Of a stretch of DNA of 64,000 nucleotides, positions 36,384 through 45,311 are shown piece after piece. The position numbers and the translations under genes are program-made. Source of the DNA: Rhizobium sp. Root274 (GTDB lineage Bacteria; Pseudomonadota; Alphaproteobacteria; Rhizobiales; Rhizobiaceae); the NCBI RefSeq assembly GCF_001429245.1, contig NZ_LMJE01000001.1:1421564-1485563 (forward strand), read 5' to 3'. The notes below the pieces were generated by a model. It had not been told where the DNA came from. It made no database searches and saw only the letters and a program-made list of their open reading frames with translations. Within the stretch, counting starts at the first letter, position 1; every line of letters starts with the position of its first letter.

Positions 36384-37364
36384 ATGACCTTGTCCAACCA
36401 ACCGCCGCTTGTCACCGTCTTCGGGGGCTCGGGTTTCGTCGGGCGGCATGTTGTCAGGGCGCTCGCCAAGCGCGGCTATCGGATCCGCGTCGCGGTGCGC
36501 CGTCCTGATCTCGCAGGTTTCCTGCAGCCGCTCGGCAATGTCGGCCAGATTTCCTTCGTCCAGGCCAATCTGCGCTACCGCGCCTCGGTCGACAAGGCCG
36601 TCCAGGGTGCAGACCATGTCGTCAACTGCGTCGGAATCCTGTTCGAGAGCGGCCGCAACGGCTTTGACGCCGTCCAGGATTTTGGCGCACGCGCGGTGGC
36701 GGAAGCCGCCCGTTCGGTCGGCGCGACCCTCACCCATATCTCCGCGATCGGCGCCGATGCGAAGTCAGAGTCGTCCTACGCCGCGACCAAGGGTCGGGCG
36801 GAAGCCGCGATCCAGTCGATCCTGCCGGATGCCACGATCCTGCGCCCGTCGATCGTCTTTGGACCCGAAGACGGCTTCTTCAACAAGTTCGCCGCGATGG
36901 CGCAGCTGTCTCCCGTCCTGCCGCTGGTCGGCGGCGGCAAGACGAAGTTCCAGCCCGTCTATGTCGAGGATGTCGCCGAGGTCGTTGCACGCTGCGTGGA
37001 CGGTACGATCGCCCGCGGCAAGATTTACGAACTCGGCGGTCGTGACGTCATGAGCTTCAAGCAATGTCTGGAGACCATGCTTGAGGTTGTCGGTCGCAAG
37101 CGCTCGCTCATCACCCTGCCCTTCGGCCTTGCATCACTGATCGGCAGCATCGCCTCGGCGATCCCGCTGATTTCACCACCGCTCACGTCGGACCAAGTCA
37201 CGCTGCTGAAGAAGGACAATGTTGTCTCGGCAGCCGCCAAGGCCGAAGGTCGCACGCTCGAAGGCCTCGGCATCGAGCCTGTCACGGTTGCCTCGATCCT
37301 GCCGACCTATCTCGTCCAGTACAGGCCGCACGGCCAGTATGCCGGCTCCGGCAAGGCGGCCTGA
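36384..37364 (+). CDS. Complex I NDUFA9-like NAD(P)-binding protein
   Basis: The 326-aa atypical short-chain dehydrogenase has the Rossmann motif VTVFGGSGFVGRHVVRAL (about 9-26), an IRVAVRRPD strand end, and VDKAVQGADHVVNCVGIL, as in NDUFA9-type proteins of alphaproteobacteria. The catalytic Tyr-x3-Lys appears as YAATKGRAE. Bacterial members are thought to help complex I assembly or quinone/lipid handling; their exact role is open. The ATG at 36384 follows GGGGAG. It is not next to a nuo operon here. Confidence 0.85.
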   Translation: MTLSNQPPLVTVFGGSGFVGRHVVRALAKRGYRIRVAVRRPDLAGFLQPLGNVGQISFVQANLRYRASVDKAVQGADHVVNCVGILFESGRNGFDAVQDFGARAVAEAARSVGATLTHISAIGADAKSESSYAATKGRAEAAIQSILPDATILRPSIVFGPEDGFFNKFAAMAQLSPVLPLVGGGKTKFQPVYVEDVAEVVARCVDGTIARGKIYELGGRDVMSFKQCLETMLEVVGRKRSLITLPFGLASLIGSIASAIPLISPPLTSDQVTLLKKDNVVSAAAKAEGRTLEGLGIEPVTVASILPTYLVQYRPHGQYAGSGKAA

Positions 37365-37558
37365 CAGGCACGCTCCCGCACGACCCTCTGTGCCGGAGTT
37401 GCACAAAAGACGCAGCTAAAGAAAGACGCGTGTTAACCGCGGATAAAGCAAGATCGCCTATTGATGGCGATCATAGCAATGCGTAAAGACTCGCCCGCAG
37501 CACCGGGCGAGATTGATCCGCCGGCCATTCATTTTTCGACAGTCTCAAGAGGCATTTC

Positions 37559-37717
37559 ATGGGCAAGTCCATCGCACTGTTTTTTGCATGTGCGGCATTG
37601 GTGATCATCGCCGGTTCCTTCGTGGCCCCAACCACCGTGGCTGCCCGCAAGGGCAATTGCACCCCGGCTTATGGGATCGACCCGTGCAGCACGGCGTCCA
37701 TTCCAGCGACGAACTGA
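37559..37717 (+). CDS. 52-aa exported peptide with two cysteines
   Basis: The ORF is 52 codons with an N-terminal signal-like segment (MGKSIALFFACAALVIIAGS) ending in an Ala-rich site VAPTTVAA. That leaves a mature peptide of about 23 residues containing two Cys (positions 34 and 43). It is preceded by two tandem hairpins (37452-37472, 37490-37511) and followed 13 bases later by a strong terminator, which supports a real transcript. The ribosome binding site (AAGAGG) is acceptable. No family is recognised; a disulfide-bonded small secreted protein is the simplest reading. Confidence 0.6.
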   Translation: MGKSIALFFACAALVIIAGSFVAPTTVAARKGNCTPAYGIDPCSTASIPATN

Positions 37718-37730
37718 ACATTCTTCCATA

Positions 37731-37757
37731 AAAAGGGCCGCATCGAACGGCCCTTTT
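37731..37757. terminator. Bidirectional terminator between the small peptide gene and uppP
   Basis: AAAAGGGCCG (37731-37740) and CGGCCCTTTT (37748-37757) form a perfect 10-bp stem with a 7-base loop and T runs on both strands. It ends both convergent genes. Confidence 0.9.
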
Positions 37758-37778
37758 CTTTGCGCGGTGCCTGTGGGC

Positions 37779-38585
37779 TCAACCCACCAGGATCAGCGCC
37801 ACCAGTCCGATCGCACCGACGGCGATCCGCCAATAGGCGAAGGGCGCATAGCCGCGCCGCGAGACGAAATCCAGAAGCGACCGGACGACAAAGATCGCCG
37901 AAACGAAGGCGGCGATGAAGCCGACTGCGATCAGCGCGCCATCGTTGAAGCTCAAGGCATCGCGGTTCTTGTAGAGATCGAGCGCGAAGGCGCCGACCAT
38001 GGTGGGCATGGCGAGGAAGAAGGAGAATTCGGCAGCCGAGCGCTTATCCGCGCCGAGCAGGAGCGCGCCGACGATCGTGGCTCCAGAACGCGATGTGCCG
38101 GGGATCATGGCCAGGCACTGGAAGAAGCCGATCTTCAGCGCCAGCGACAGCGGATATTCGGTGACATCGTGATAGCGAGGCGTGAGCGGCTTGCGATCGA
38201 TCCAGAGCAGCACGAAGCCGCCGAGGATGAGGACCACGCAGATCAGCATCGGCGTTTCGAACAAAACGGTCTTGATGAAATCATGGGCGAGCGCGCCGAT
38301 GACGGCGGCCGGCAGGAAGCCGACGAGCACGGCGCCGACGAAGCGGCGGCTGGCAGCACTCGTGGGCAGCGACAGGGCGATCTGCAGAAGCTTGGTGAAA
38401 TAGACGCTGAGGATCGCGAGGATCGCGCCCAGCTGGATCAGTACGGCAAAGGTGTTGCCCGGCGACTTGAAGCCGAGAAAATGGCCGGCGAGCAGGACAT
38501 GCGCCGTCGACGACACCGGGATGAACTCGGTCAGGCCCTCGATGAGGCCGAGCACCAGCGCGCTGATAATTGATTGATCTTCCAT
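37779..38585 (-). CDS. uppP: Undecaprenyl-diphosphatase UppP (BacA)
   Basis: UppP dephosphorylates undecaprenyl pyrophosphate to recycle the peptidoglycan and polysaccharide carrier lipid, and its overproduction gives bacitracin resistance. The 268-aa polytopic protein carries the two family motifs: [20 protein letters not shown] (about 13-32) with the catalytic Glu pair, and [18 protein letters not shown] (about 163-180) with the key Arg. It is a single gene converging on the small peptide gene. This is not the unrelated SbmA-type transporter also called BacA in rhizobia. Confidence 0.96.
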   Translation of the reverse strand: MEDQSIISALVLGLIEGLTEFIPVSSTAHVLLAGHFLGFKSPGNTFAVLIQLGAILAILSVYFTKLLQIALSLPTSAASRRFVGAVLVGFLPAAVIGALAHDFIKTVLFETPMLICVVLILGGFVLLWIDRKPLTPRYHDVTEYPLSLALKIGFFQCLAMIPGTSRSGATIVGALLLGADKRSAAEFSFFLAMPTMVGAFALDLYKNRDALSFNDGALIAVGFIAAFVSAIFVVRSLLDFVSRRGYAPFAYWRIAVGAIGLVALILVG

Positions 38586-38730
38586 GAGGTCTCCGTCAGG
38601 GGGAAGGCGGTCAGTGATTTGCTTGTATTGCTTTAACCAAGCACCTATAGCTTGGAAGCCGAGATCATGACCAGTCGCCTCGAATCGCGCGGTCAGGCGC
38701 CTTTACAAAAATCCGAGAATCCGAGTCACA

Positions 38731-39423
38731 ATGCCGACCCTGTATCATCATTCGATGTCAACCGCGTCTCGTTTCATCCGTCTGGTGCTGGCCGAGTACG
38801 GCTTCCAGGTGGACCTGGTGGAAGAACAGACCTGGGAGAAGCGCAAGGAATTCCTCGCCTTCAATCCGGCCGGCACGCTGCCCGTCTATGTCGACGACAA
38901 TATGCGGGCGCTCTGTGGCCCGGTGGTGATCTCCGAATTCATCGACGAAACGCATGGCGTGCTGAAGCGCGATCGCCGGCTGTTTGCCGAAGATCCGTTC
39001 CAGCGGGCGGAAATCCGCCGGCTGGTCGAGTGGTTCCTGCAGAAAATGGAACAGGACGTGACGAAGCCCTTGGTGCGCGAGCGGGTGCACAAGCTGCTGA
39101 TCCCCAATGGTCTCGGCGGCGGCGCGCCGGACTCCAAGGTGCTGCGCACGGCACGCGGCAATATCCGCCATCACATGAAATACCTCACTTGGCTTTCGGG
39201 TTCGCGCCAATGGGTCGCCGGTGAGCGGTTAAGCTATGGCGACCTGTCGGCTGCAGCCGCCGTCTCGGTGCTCGATTATCTCGGCGAGATCGACTGGAAC
39301 GAGTTTACTGTTGCGAAAGAATGGTACCAGCGGATCAAGTCGCGGCCGTCCTTCCGACCGCTGCTCACAGAACGCGTGCGCGGCATCACGCCGGTTTCGC
39401 ATTACGCCGACCTCGACTTCTGA
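38731..39423 (+). CDS. Glutathione S-transferase family protein
   Basis: The 230-aa protein has an N-terminal thioredoxin-like domain (MPTLYHHSMSTASRFIRLVL with the S/Y active-site region, and NPAGTLPVYVDD as the cis-Pro strand, about 45-56) and an all-helical C-terminal domain. The latter contains LSYGDLSAAAAVSVLDYL, the hydrophobic staple motif of GSTs. Substrate is unknown. queG begins 12 bases after its stop, so the two are likely co-transcribed. Three GANTC sites lie within 50 bases upstream of its ATG. Confidence 0.9.
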   Translation: MPTLYHHSMSTASRFIRLVLAEYGFQVDLVEEQTWEKRKEFLAFNPAGTLPVYVDDNMRALCGPVVISEFIDETHGVLKRDRRLFAEDPFQRAEIRRLVEWFLQKMEQDVTKPLVRERVHKLLIPNGLGGGAPDSKVLRTARGNIRHHMKYLTWLSGSRQWVAGERLSYGDLSAAAAVSVLDYLGEIDWNEFTVAKEWYQRIKSRPSFRPLLTERVRGITPVSHYADLDF

Positions 39424-39434
39424 CGGATCTTGCG

Positions 39435-40589
39435 ATGGACGAGCCGCAGAGCGATCTGAAGATCAGGAAGCGGCGGGAAGACCTCACGCGCTTCCTGCGC
39501 GCGGAAGCGCTCGCGCAAGGCTTCGACGTCTGCCGCATCACCCTGCCCGACAGCATTCCGGAAGCGCCGGGACGGCTCTCTGAGTTTGTAGCAGCCGGTC
39601 GGCACGGTACCATGGGCTGGATGGAAGAGACCAAGGAGAGACGCGGCGATCCGCGCGTTCTGTGGTCGGATGTGTGCTCCATCGTGATGTTCGGGATGAA
39701 TTACGGCCCCGACGAAGATCCGCGCCTTTTGCAAAGCGAGCCCACCAAGGCCGCCATCTCCGTCTATGCCCGCAACCGCGACTACCACGACGTGATCAAG
39801 GGCCGGCTGAAGGAGATCGCCACGCGCTTTGCCGCAAAGGCGGGCGCCGACGTGAAGGTCTTCGTCGACACCGCGCCCGTGATGGAAAAGCCGCTTGCGG
39901 CCGCAGCCGGGCTCGGCTGGCAGGGAAAACACACCAATCTGGTCAGCCGCGACTTCGGCTCCTGGCTGTTTCTCGGCAGCCTGTTCACCACTGAAGATCT
40001 GGAGATCGACACGCCCGAGCGTGATCATTGCGGCTCCTGTCGGGCCTGTCTCGACGCCTGCCCCACGGATGCCTTCCCGGCGCCTTACCAGATCGATGCA
40101 CGGCGCTGCATTTCCTATCTTACCATCGAACACAAGGGCCGGATCGACCCCGCGCTTCGCCCCACCTTCGGCAATCGCATCTATGGCTGCGACGACTGTC
40201 TCGCCGCCTGTCCCTGGAACAAGTTCGCGGCGAGCGCCCGCGAGATGAAGCTCCAGGCGCGCGATGATCTAAAAGCCCCCGAAATCGCCTTCTTCCTGAC
40301 GCTGGACGATGCCGGTTTCCGCACCTACTTTAGCGGCTCGCCGGTGAAGCGCATCGGACGCGACCGGTTTGTGCGCAACGTGCTGATAGCGGCGGGCAAT
40401 TCCGGGTCTGCCGATCTGGTGCCCGCCTGCGAAACGCTGATCGGCGATGCCTCTGCCGATGTGCGCGGCATGGCCGTTTGGGCGTTGTCGCGGCTGTTGC
40501 CCGAACAAGGCTTCGCGGCTTTGCGAACGGCGCGCATGGAGCAAGAACCGGACGAGACAGTCCGGCTGGAATGGATGATGGAGAACTGA
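39435..40589 (+). CDS. queG: Epoxyqueuosine reductase
   Basis: QueG reduces epoxyqueuosine to queuosine in tRNA, using cobalamin and two [4Fe-4S] clusters. The 384-aa enzyme has both ferredoxin-type clusters, CGSCRACLDACPTDAF (about 198-213) and YGCDDCLAACPWN (about 250-262), the cobalamin-proximal region TAPVMEKPLAA, and a C-terminal HEAT-like segment. The frame is open upstream; the ATG at 39435 fits the family N-terminus. An epimerase-like gene follows after 3 bases. Confidence 0.95.
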   Translation: MDEPQSDLKIRKRREDLTRFLRAEALAQGFDVCRITLPDSIPEAPGRLSEFVAAGRHGTMGWMEETKERRGDPRVLWSDVCSIVMFGMNYGPDEDPRLLQSEPTKAAISVYARNRDYHDVIKGRLKEIATRFAAKAGADVKVFVDTAPVMEKPLAAAAGLGWQGKHTNLVSRDFGSWLFLGSLFTTEDLEIDTPERDHCGSCRACLDACPTDAFPAPYQIDARRCISYLTIEHKGRIDPALRPTFGNRIYGCDDCLAACPWNKFAASAREMKLQARDDLKAPEIAFFLTLDDAGFRTYFSGSPVKRIGRDRFVRNVLIAAGNSGSADLVPACETLIGDASADVRGMAVWALSRLLPEQGFAALRTARMEQEPDETVRLEWMMEN

Positions 40590-40592
40590 CGC

Positions 40593-41474
40593 ATGCGTGT
40601 GATGATTTTCGGGGCGGGCTATTCTGGTAAGGCGATCGGCCGGCTGTTGAGCGGACAGGGCGCCTCGGTGGCGGGAACCACGCGCAGCGCCGAAAAAGGG
40701 GCAGCTCTTGAGGCAGCCGGGATCAAGCCTTTCGTCTTCGATGGTTTCAGCCTTTCGCCAGACCTCCAAGCCGCCCTGAAGGACGTCACACATCTCGTCC
40801 AGTCGATCGCGCCGGGCGCGGATGGCGATCCGCTGGTGCGGCTGTTCGGTGCTCGCGGCCTGAAGGCTGCGATGCCGAAGCTGGAATGGGTGTGTTATCT
40901 TTCGACCGTCGGCGTTTATGGCGATCATCAGGGCGCCTGGGTCGACGAGACGTCGGAGCTGAAGCCGGTTTCGGTGCGCTCGGTGGAGCGCGTGGAGGCG
41001 GAAGAGGCCTGGCAGAGGCTCGCCACAGCCGAAGACATCCCACTCGCGATCCTCCGGCTCTCGGGCATCTATGGCCCGGGGCGGAACACCTTCATGAACC
41101 TTGCCAATGGCACCGCTCGGCGACTGGTGAAGAAGGACCAGGTGTTCAACCGCATCCGGGTCGAGGACATCGCCGGGGCAACGGCGTTCCTGGCCGGGCC
41201 GAAGACCGGCGGCGTGTTCAACGTCACCGACGACGAACCCTCGCCGCCGCAGGACGTGGTGACCGAAGCTGCCCGACTGATGGGGATGGAAGCACCACCC
41301 GAGCAAGCCTTCGAGACCGCCGAACTAACCCCCATGGCGCGCTCGTTCTACGGTGAGAACAAGCGCGTTTCGAATGCCAAGATCAAGGCTCTCGGATTCA
41401 ACTTCAAGTTCCAGAACTACCATGTGTCGCTGGAGGAGTTACTTGCCTCCGGCCGGTGGAACCACAGGGCCTGA
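40593..41474 (+). CDS. NAD(P)-dependent epimerase/reductase (YeeZ-like)
   Basis: The 293-aa Rossmann protein has VMIFGAGYSGKAIGRLL at the N-terminus (nucleotide-binding GxGxxG variant), STVGVYGDHQGAWVDE and ILRLSGIYGPGRNTF, which match extended short-chain dehydrogenases of the YeeZ type. The substrate-site Tyr is in GVYGDHQ. It is placed 3 bases after queG and is likely translated from the same mRNA. Reaction unknown. Confidence 0.85.
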   Translation: MRVMIFGAGYSGKAIGRLLSGQGASVAGTTRSAEKGAALEAAGIKPFVFDGFSLSPDLQAALKDVTHLVQSIAPGADGDPLVRLFGARGLKAAMPKLEWVCYLSTVGVYGDHQGAWVDETSELKPVSVRSVERVEAEEAWQRLATAEDIPLAILRLSGIYGPGRNTFMNLANGTARRLVKKDQVFNRIRVEDIAGATAFLAGPKTGGVFNVTDDEPSPPQDVVTEAARLMGMEAPPEQAFETAELTPMARSFYGENKRVSNAKIKALGFNFKFQNYHVSLEELLASGRWNHRA

Positions 41475-41600
41475 AAACCGTTTTCCCAAGTCAAACTTTG
41501 CGTGGCAAGAGGTCAAAATGGCTGAAATAGAGGGCCTTCGCCTCTTCCGCACCACAATTTAGGCAGCGAATATGGCCGTTGTGGAAAATTTTTCTTTCGG

Positions 41601-41664
41601 GATTCCGTGATCCTGATGTTTCCGAGTCGCCTCGGATTTTCATTCCAGGAATCCGACTGGAATC
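41601..41664. promoter_or_regulatory. GANTC cluster in the 370-base gap before the RlpA-like gene
   Basis: GANTC sites start at 41601 (GATTC), 41624 (GAGTC), 41649 (GAATC) and 41660 (GAATC): four in 64 bases. The stretch to about 41720 is AT-rich compared with the genome average and contains TTAAGG near 41694. The rest of the gap (41475-41843) shows no convincing gene. This looks like a CcrM-sensitive promoter for the downstream gene, though no start site can be fixed. Confidence 0.5.
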
Positions 41665-41843
41665 AAACAATTTTTCCGAATTACTTACCATTTGTTAAGG
41701 TAAAGACATCGTCTTGCGCCATCACGAATATTACAGACTGAGATAGTTCGTGATCGTTGGTTGGCACGTTTTTGCCACTTTTGACCCTGCCTAGCCGTCA
41801 GCACGCAACAAAATGCTCGTGTCAAAGACTAGGGAAATGAAAC

Positions 41844-42206
41844 TTGACGATCAACCGACGCTCTATTTTCACCGTTGCAACTATTGCTGCACTCTGTGCT
41901 TTCGCGCCTCACAGTGCAGATGCCAAGTCTTCCTGCGGTGGTGCCTCCTGGTACGCGCTGCATTCGAAGACCGCTTCCGGTGAACGTATGAACCCGGCAA
42001 CGATGACCGCCGCTCATAAGACCCTGCCGTTTGGAACCAAGGTCAAGGTCACCAATTCCCGCAGCGGCAAGAGCGTCGTGGTGCGCATCAATGACCGCGG
42101 CCCCTTCATCCGTGGCCGTGTGCTCGATCTCTCTAAGGCTGCCGCCCAGAACATCGGCATGGTTCGCTCGGGTCACGCAAAGGTCTGTTACGAGATCATC
42201 GGCTGA
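41844..42206 (+). CDS. RlpA-like double-psi beta-barrel exported protein
   Basis: The 120-aa protein has a signal peptide (about 1-27, ending HSADA), then a double-psi beta-barrel of the RlpA family. [18 protein letters not shown] is the entry strand, and [19 protein letters not shown] is the catalytic-type motif containing the conserved Asp. RlpA proteins bind or cleave denuded peptidoglycan at the septum. There is no SPOR domain here, so septal targeting by that route is absent. The start is TTG at 41844 after AGGGA; no in-frame ATG precedes the signal peptide. Confidence 0.88.
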   Translation: MTINRRSIFTVATIAALCAFAPHSADAKSSCGGASWYALHSKTASGERMNPATMTAAHKTLPFGTKVKVTNSRSGKSVVVRINDRGPFIRGRVLDLSKAAAQNIGMVRSGHAKVCYEIIG

Positions 42207-42248
42207 TCTTGCGTCTGGCTCGTTACGGTGTGCGGATGATTACGCTTG

Positions 42249-42519
42249 GAGCCGTTCATTTCTAAATGGAATCAGTTCTGTTGGCTCAAACGGAGTCGCA
42301 TGGTCGACCGGCCGGCGCGTGTCGTAGCCACAGCCTACGGCCAAGCCGGCCGGTCGATCAGGCGGCCCGTTTCAGCTAACCCGAGGGGCCGGGCATCTTT
42401 CCGCCGGGATCAGCGGCGATCGGCTCGCGCATACATCCGGGTATGCACCTCGCCGATCGCCACTGCCCCGACGAAAACCTGCTCCGGCAGAACTGCTTCC
42501 ATTTAAAAATGAACGGCTC
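42249..42519. mobile_element. 271-base terminal-inverted-repeat element with internal hairpins (MITE-like)
   Basis: 32-base terminal inverted repeats at 42249-42280 and 42488-42519 match at 30 of 32 positions. Inside are a 15-bp stem (42302-42316 with 42345-42359, one G-T pair) and a 10-bp perfect stem (42415-42424 with 42452-42461) that itself encloses a 6-bp stem (42429-42434 with 42441-42446). No ORF is credible. CGCTTG occurs just outside the left repeat and 4 bases outside the right one, so a target duplication is not clear. It sits in the gap between the RlpA-like gene and rsmB. Confidence 0.7.
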
Positions 42520-42582
42520 TAGGCGCTTGCCCTCGACCCTGACAGCCGTTACCACGCTCTCTTCTTTCAGAGGAGAATGATC

Positions 42583-43869
42583 ATGCGTCTCGGCGGCCGT
42601 CTTGCCGGTGCGATCGAAGTCTTGGACGATATCGAGACCCGTCGCCGTCCCGTTGCCGATGCCCTCAAGGATTGGGGCCTCGCGCATCGCTTCGCCGGAT
42701 CCGGCGACCGCGCCGCGATTGGGAATATCGTCTATGACGCGCTTCGCATGAAGCTGTCCCACGCCTGGCTGATGGATGACGACAGCGCGCAGGCCCTGGG
42801 CTGGGCCGTGCTGCTGCGGCAATGGGGCATGACACTCGATGCCCTCACGGCGAGTTTCGAAGGCGACAACTTCGCCCCTGCCCCGCTTTCTCCCGAGCAA
42901 ATCGCGGCCTTCTCCTCCCGCGATCTTTCGACTGCCCCACTTCATATCCAGGGCGATATCCCGGATTGGGTGCAGCCGTCTTTCGAGGAAGCCTTCGGAG
43001 ACGACTGGCTTGCAGAAGCCCAGGCGCTTGCCACACGCCCGACCCTTGACCTGCGCGTCAACACGCTGAAGGCCAATAGAGACAAGGTGCTGAAGGCGCT
43101 TGACCGCTCAGGCGCGAAAGCTTCGCCGATCGCCCGTTTCGGGATGCGCGTGCCCGCTGGCGAAGGCCCGTCGCGGCTGCCCAATGTCACCGCCGAACTG
43201 AGCTTTCAGAAGGGATGGTTCGAGGTTCAGGACGAGGGATCGCAGATCGTTGCCGATCTCGTCGATCCCCACGAGGGCCAGCAAGTTCTTGACTTCTGCG
43301 CCGGCGGTGGCGGCAAGACTTTGGCCATGGCAGCGGCCATGAACAACAAGGGCCAGGTGCATGCCTATGACGCCGACCGCAAGCGGCTGGCGCCGATCAT
43401 CGAGCGGCTGAAGCGCGCGGGCACCCATAACGTGCAGGTACATGACAGCGCCAAGGCGCTGGAGAGCCTGAAGGAACGCTTTGACCACGTGCTGGTCGAC
43501 GCCCCGTGCACCGGCACCGGAACCTGGCGGCGGCGCCCCGACACCAAGTGGCGGCTGACCGATCGCAATCTGCAGGAGCGCGTGACCCAGCAGGACGAAG
43601 CCCTGACGGCGGCATCTGCCTTCGTCAAGCCGGGCGGCTCGCTGGTCTATGTCACCTGCTCGGTGCTGCCGGACGAAAACGACCGGCAAGTGCGCGCCTT
43701 CTGTGAGAAAAACCCGGGTTTTGAAATCGTGCCCGTGCTCGACGACTGGAAGCGACTTTTTGGCGCCGCTGCACCGGCGCCGCGCTCGGCCGATGGCAAG
43801 ACGCTGACGCTGAGCCCCGCCAGCATGGATACCGACGGCTTCTTCTTCTGTCGCATGCGGCGCAAGTAA
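42583..43869 (+). CDS. rsmB: RsmB-type RNA (cytosine-C5)-methyltransferase
   Basis: The 428-aa SAM enzyme belongs to the NOL1/NOP2/Sun family that methylates cytosine 967 of 16S rRNA or related sites. It has an N-terminal NusB-like helical part and the SAM-binding motif VLDFCAGGGGKTLAMAAAM (about 245-263). The two catalytic cysteines are in VDAPCTGTGTWRRRPD and VTCSVLPDEN. The ATG at 42583 is preferred over the one 6 bases earlier because AGGAG is then 7 bases away. A TIR element lies upstream and an iron-related operon downstream. Exact rRNA target is inferred from family only. Confidence 0.87.
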   Translation: MRLGGRLAGAIEVLDDIETRRRPVADALKDWGLAHRFAGSGDRAAIGNIVYDALRMKLSHAWLMDDDSAQALGWAVLLRQWGMTLDALTASFEGDNFAPAPLSPEQIAAFSSRDLSTAPLHIQGDIPDWVQPSFEEAFGDDWLAEAQALATRPTLDLRVNTLKANRDKVLKALDRSGAKASPIARFGMRVPAGEGPSRLPNVTAELSFQKGWFEVQDEGSQIVADLVDPHEGQQVLDFCAGGGGKTLAMAAAMNNKGQVHAYDADRKRLAPIIERLKRAGTHNVQVHDSAKALESLKERFDHVLVDAPCTGTGTWRRRPDTKWRLTDRNLQERVTQQDEALTAASAFVKPGGSLVYVTCSVLPDENDRQVRAFCEKNPGFEIVPVLDDWKRLFGAAAPAPRSADGKTLTLSPASMDTDGFFFCRMRRK

Positions 43870-43995
43870 GGCCACGTACGGCTTCGAAGATTGCGTTCTT
43901 CTTATACTCGACTGTTTGACACCAGTTTGATTTTCGGCCAAGACATGGCGTCCGTTTTAAAGCGTGGCGCCAGGTCGGCGCCGAAGGGAGACACC

Positions 43996-45276
43996 ATGTT
44001 CCGCAAATCCGTCCTCGGCGCGTCTTTCGCGCTGCTCGCCACGTCCGCTGCGATCTTCGCCGGCCCGGCCTTTGCCGCTCCCTCCGCCAAGGAGGTCTTG
44101 ACGCATTACACCGACCTCGCGGAGGCAAAATTCCAGGACGCGCTGACCACGGCCAAGGCGCTGGATGCCGCGATCGACGCCCTGATCGCCAAGCCGAGCG
44201 ACGAGACTCTGAAGGCCGCCCGCGCCGCCTGGATTGCGGCTCGCCCGTCCTATCAGCAGACGGAAGTCTACCGCTTCGGCAACCCGATCGTCGACGAATG
44301 GGAAGGCAAGGTGAATGCCTGGCCGCTGGATGAAGGCCTGATCGACTATGTCGACGCCGGTTACGGCACCGAAAGCGACGGGAATTCGCTTTATGTCGCG
44401 AACGTCATCGCCAACCCGAAGATCAAGATCAACGGCGAAGAAGTCGATGCCTCGAAGATCACGCCCGACTTCCTTGCGAACACGCTGCATGAAGCCGGCG
44501 AAGTCGAAGCAAACGTGGCAACCGGCTATCACGCCATTGAATTCCTGCTCTGGGGCCAGGATCTGAACGGCACCGGCCCGGGTGCCGGCAATCGCGCCTA
44601 TACCGATTACGACAAGGCCAATTGCACCAACGGCAATTGCGACCGCCGCGCCGATTATCTGAAGTCTGCCTCGACGCTGCTCGTGCAGGACCTGCAGGAA
44701 ATGGTCGATGCCTGGGCGCCGGAAGGCGACGCCACGAAGAATGTGCTGGCTGACGAGAAGAAGGGGTTGTCGATCATCCTGACCGGCATGGGCTCGCTCT
44801 CCTATGGCGAACTGGCCGGCGAGCGCATGAAGCTCGGCGTGCTCTTGCATGACCCGGAAGAGGAGCACGACTGCTTCTCCGACAACACGCACAACTCGCA
44901 CCTGAACGACGCCATCGGCATCGCGTCCGCCTATCTCGGCGATTACACCCGCACCGACGGCACGAAGCTCACCGGCCCGTCGCTCTCCGAACTCGTGGCC
45001 GCCAAGGATCCGGCACTTGACGCCGAGATGAAGGCCAAGCTGACCAAGACGCTGGACGCGATGCATGCCATGGCCAAGCGTGCCGAAACCGTCGAAGCCT
45101 ATGACCAGATGATCGGCGAAGGCAATGCCGAGGGCAATGCCACCGTGCAGGCCGCGATCGACGGGCTGATCGACCAGACCCAGACCATCCAGCGCGTCAT
45201 TGCGTCGCTGGATCTCGGCACGATCGAGCTTGAAGGTTCCGACAGCCTTGATAATCCTGGCGCCGTGTTCCAGTAA
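43996..45276 (+). CDS. Imelysin-family (EfeO/IrpA-like) periplasmic protein
   Basis: The 426-aa exported protein has a signal peptide (MFRKSVLGASFALLATSAAI, cleaved near AFA at 26-28) and the imelysin fold. The GxHxxE motif is intact as GYHAIEFLLWGQD (about 178-190). The family includes the so-called insulin-cleaving metalloprotease and iron-regulated IrpA; members bind iron and are generally induced by iron starvation. The open frame extends upstream, but the ATG at 43996 has AAGGGAG and starts the signal peptide. It is first in a four-gene exported operon. Confidence 0.88.
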   Translation: MFRKSVLGASFALLATSAAIFAGPAFAAPSAKEVLTHYTDLAEAKFQDALTTAKALDAAIDALIAKPSDETLKAARAAWIAARPSYQQTEVYRFGNPIVDEWEGKVNAWPLDEGLIDYVDAGYGTESDGNSLYVANVIANPKIKINGEEVDASKITPDFLANTLHEAGEVEANVATGYHAIEFLLWGQDLNGTGPGAGNRAYTDYDKANCTNGNCDRRADYLKSASTLLVQDLQEMVDAWAPEGDATKNVLADEKKGLSIILTGMGSLSYGELAGERMKLGVLLHDPEEEHDCFSDNTHNSHLNDAIGIASAYLGDYTRTDGTKLTGPSLSELVAAKDPALDAEMKAKLTKTLDAMHAMAKRAETVEAYDQMIGEGNAEGNATVQAAIDGLIDQTQTIQRVIASLDLGTIELEGSDSLDNPGAVFQ

Positions 45277-45287
45277 GAAGCAAAGGC

Positions 45288-45311
45288 GGGCCGTTCCGTT
45301 CAGAACGGCCC
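45288..45311 (+). other. Intercistronic stem-loop between imelysin and DUF1111 genes
   Basis: GGGCCGTTC (45288-45296) and GAACGGCCC (45303-45311) form a perfect 9-bp stem with a 6-base loop and end 10 bases before the next start codon. There is no T tract. It could stabilise the upstream message or affect initiation of the downstream gene. Confidence 0.6.

Noticed and set aside
41491-41691. Minus-strand 66-aa ORF with a CxxC motif upstream of the RlpA-like gene
   Set aside because: No convincing ribosome site, AT-rich low-complexity context, and the frame runs through the GANTC cluster. No family recognised.
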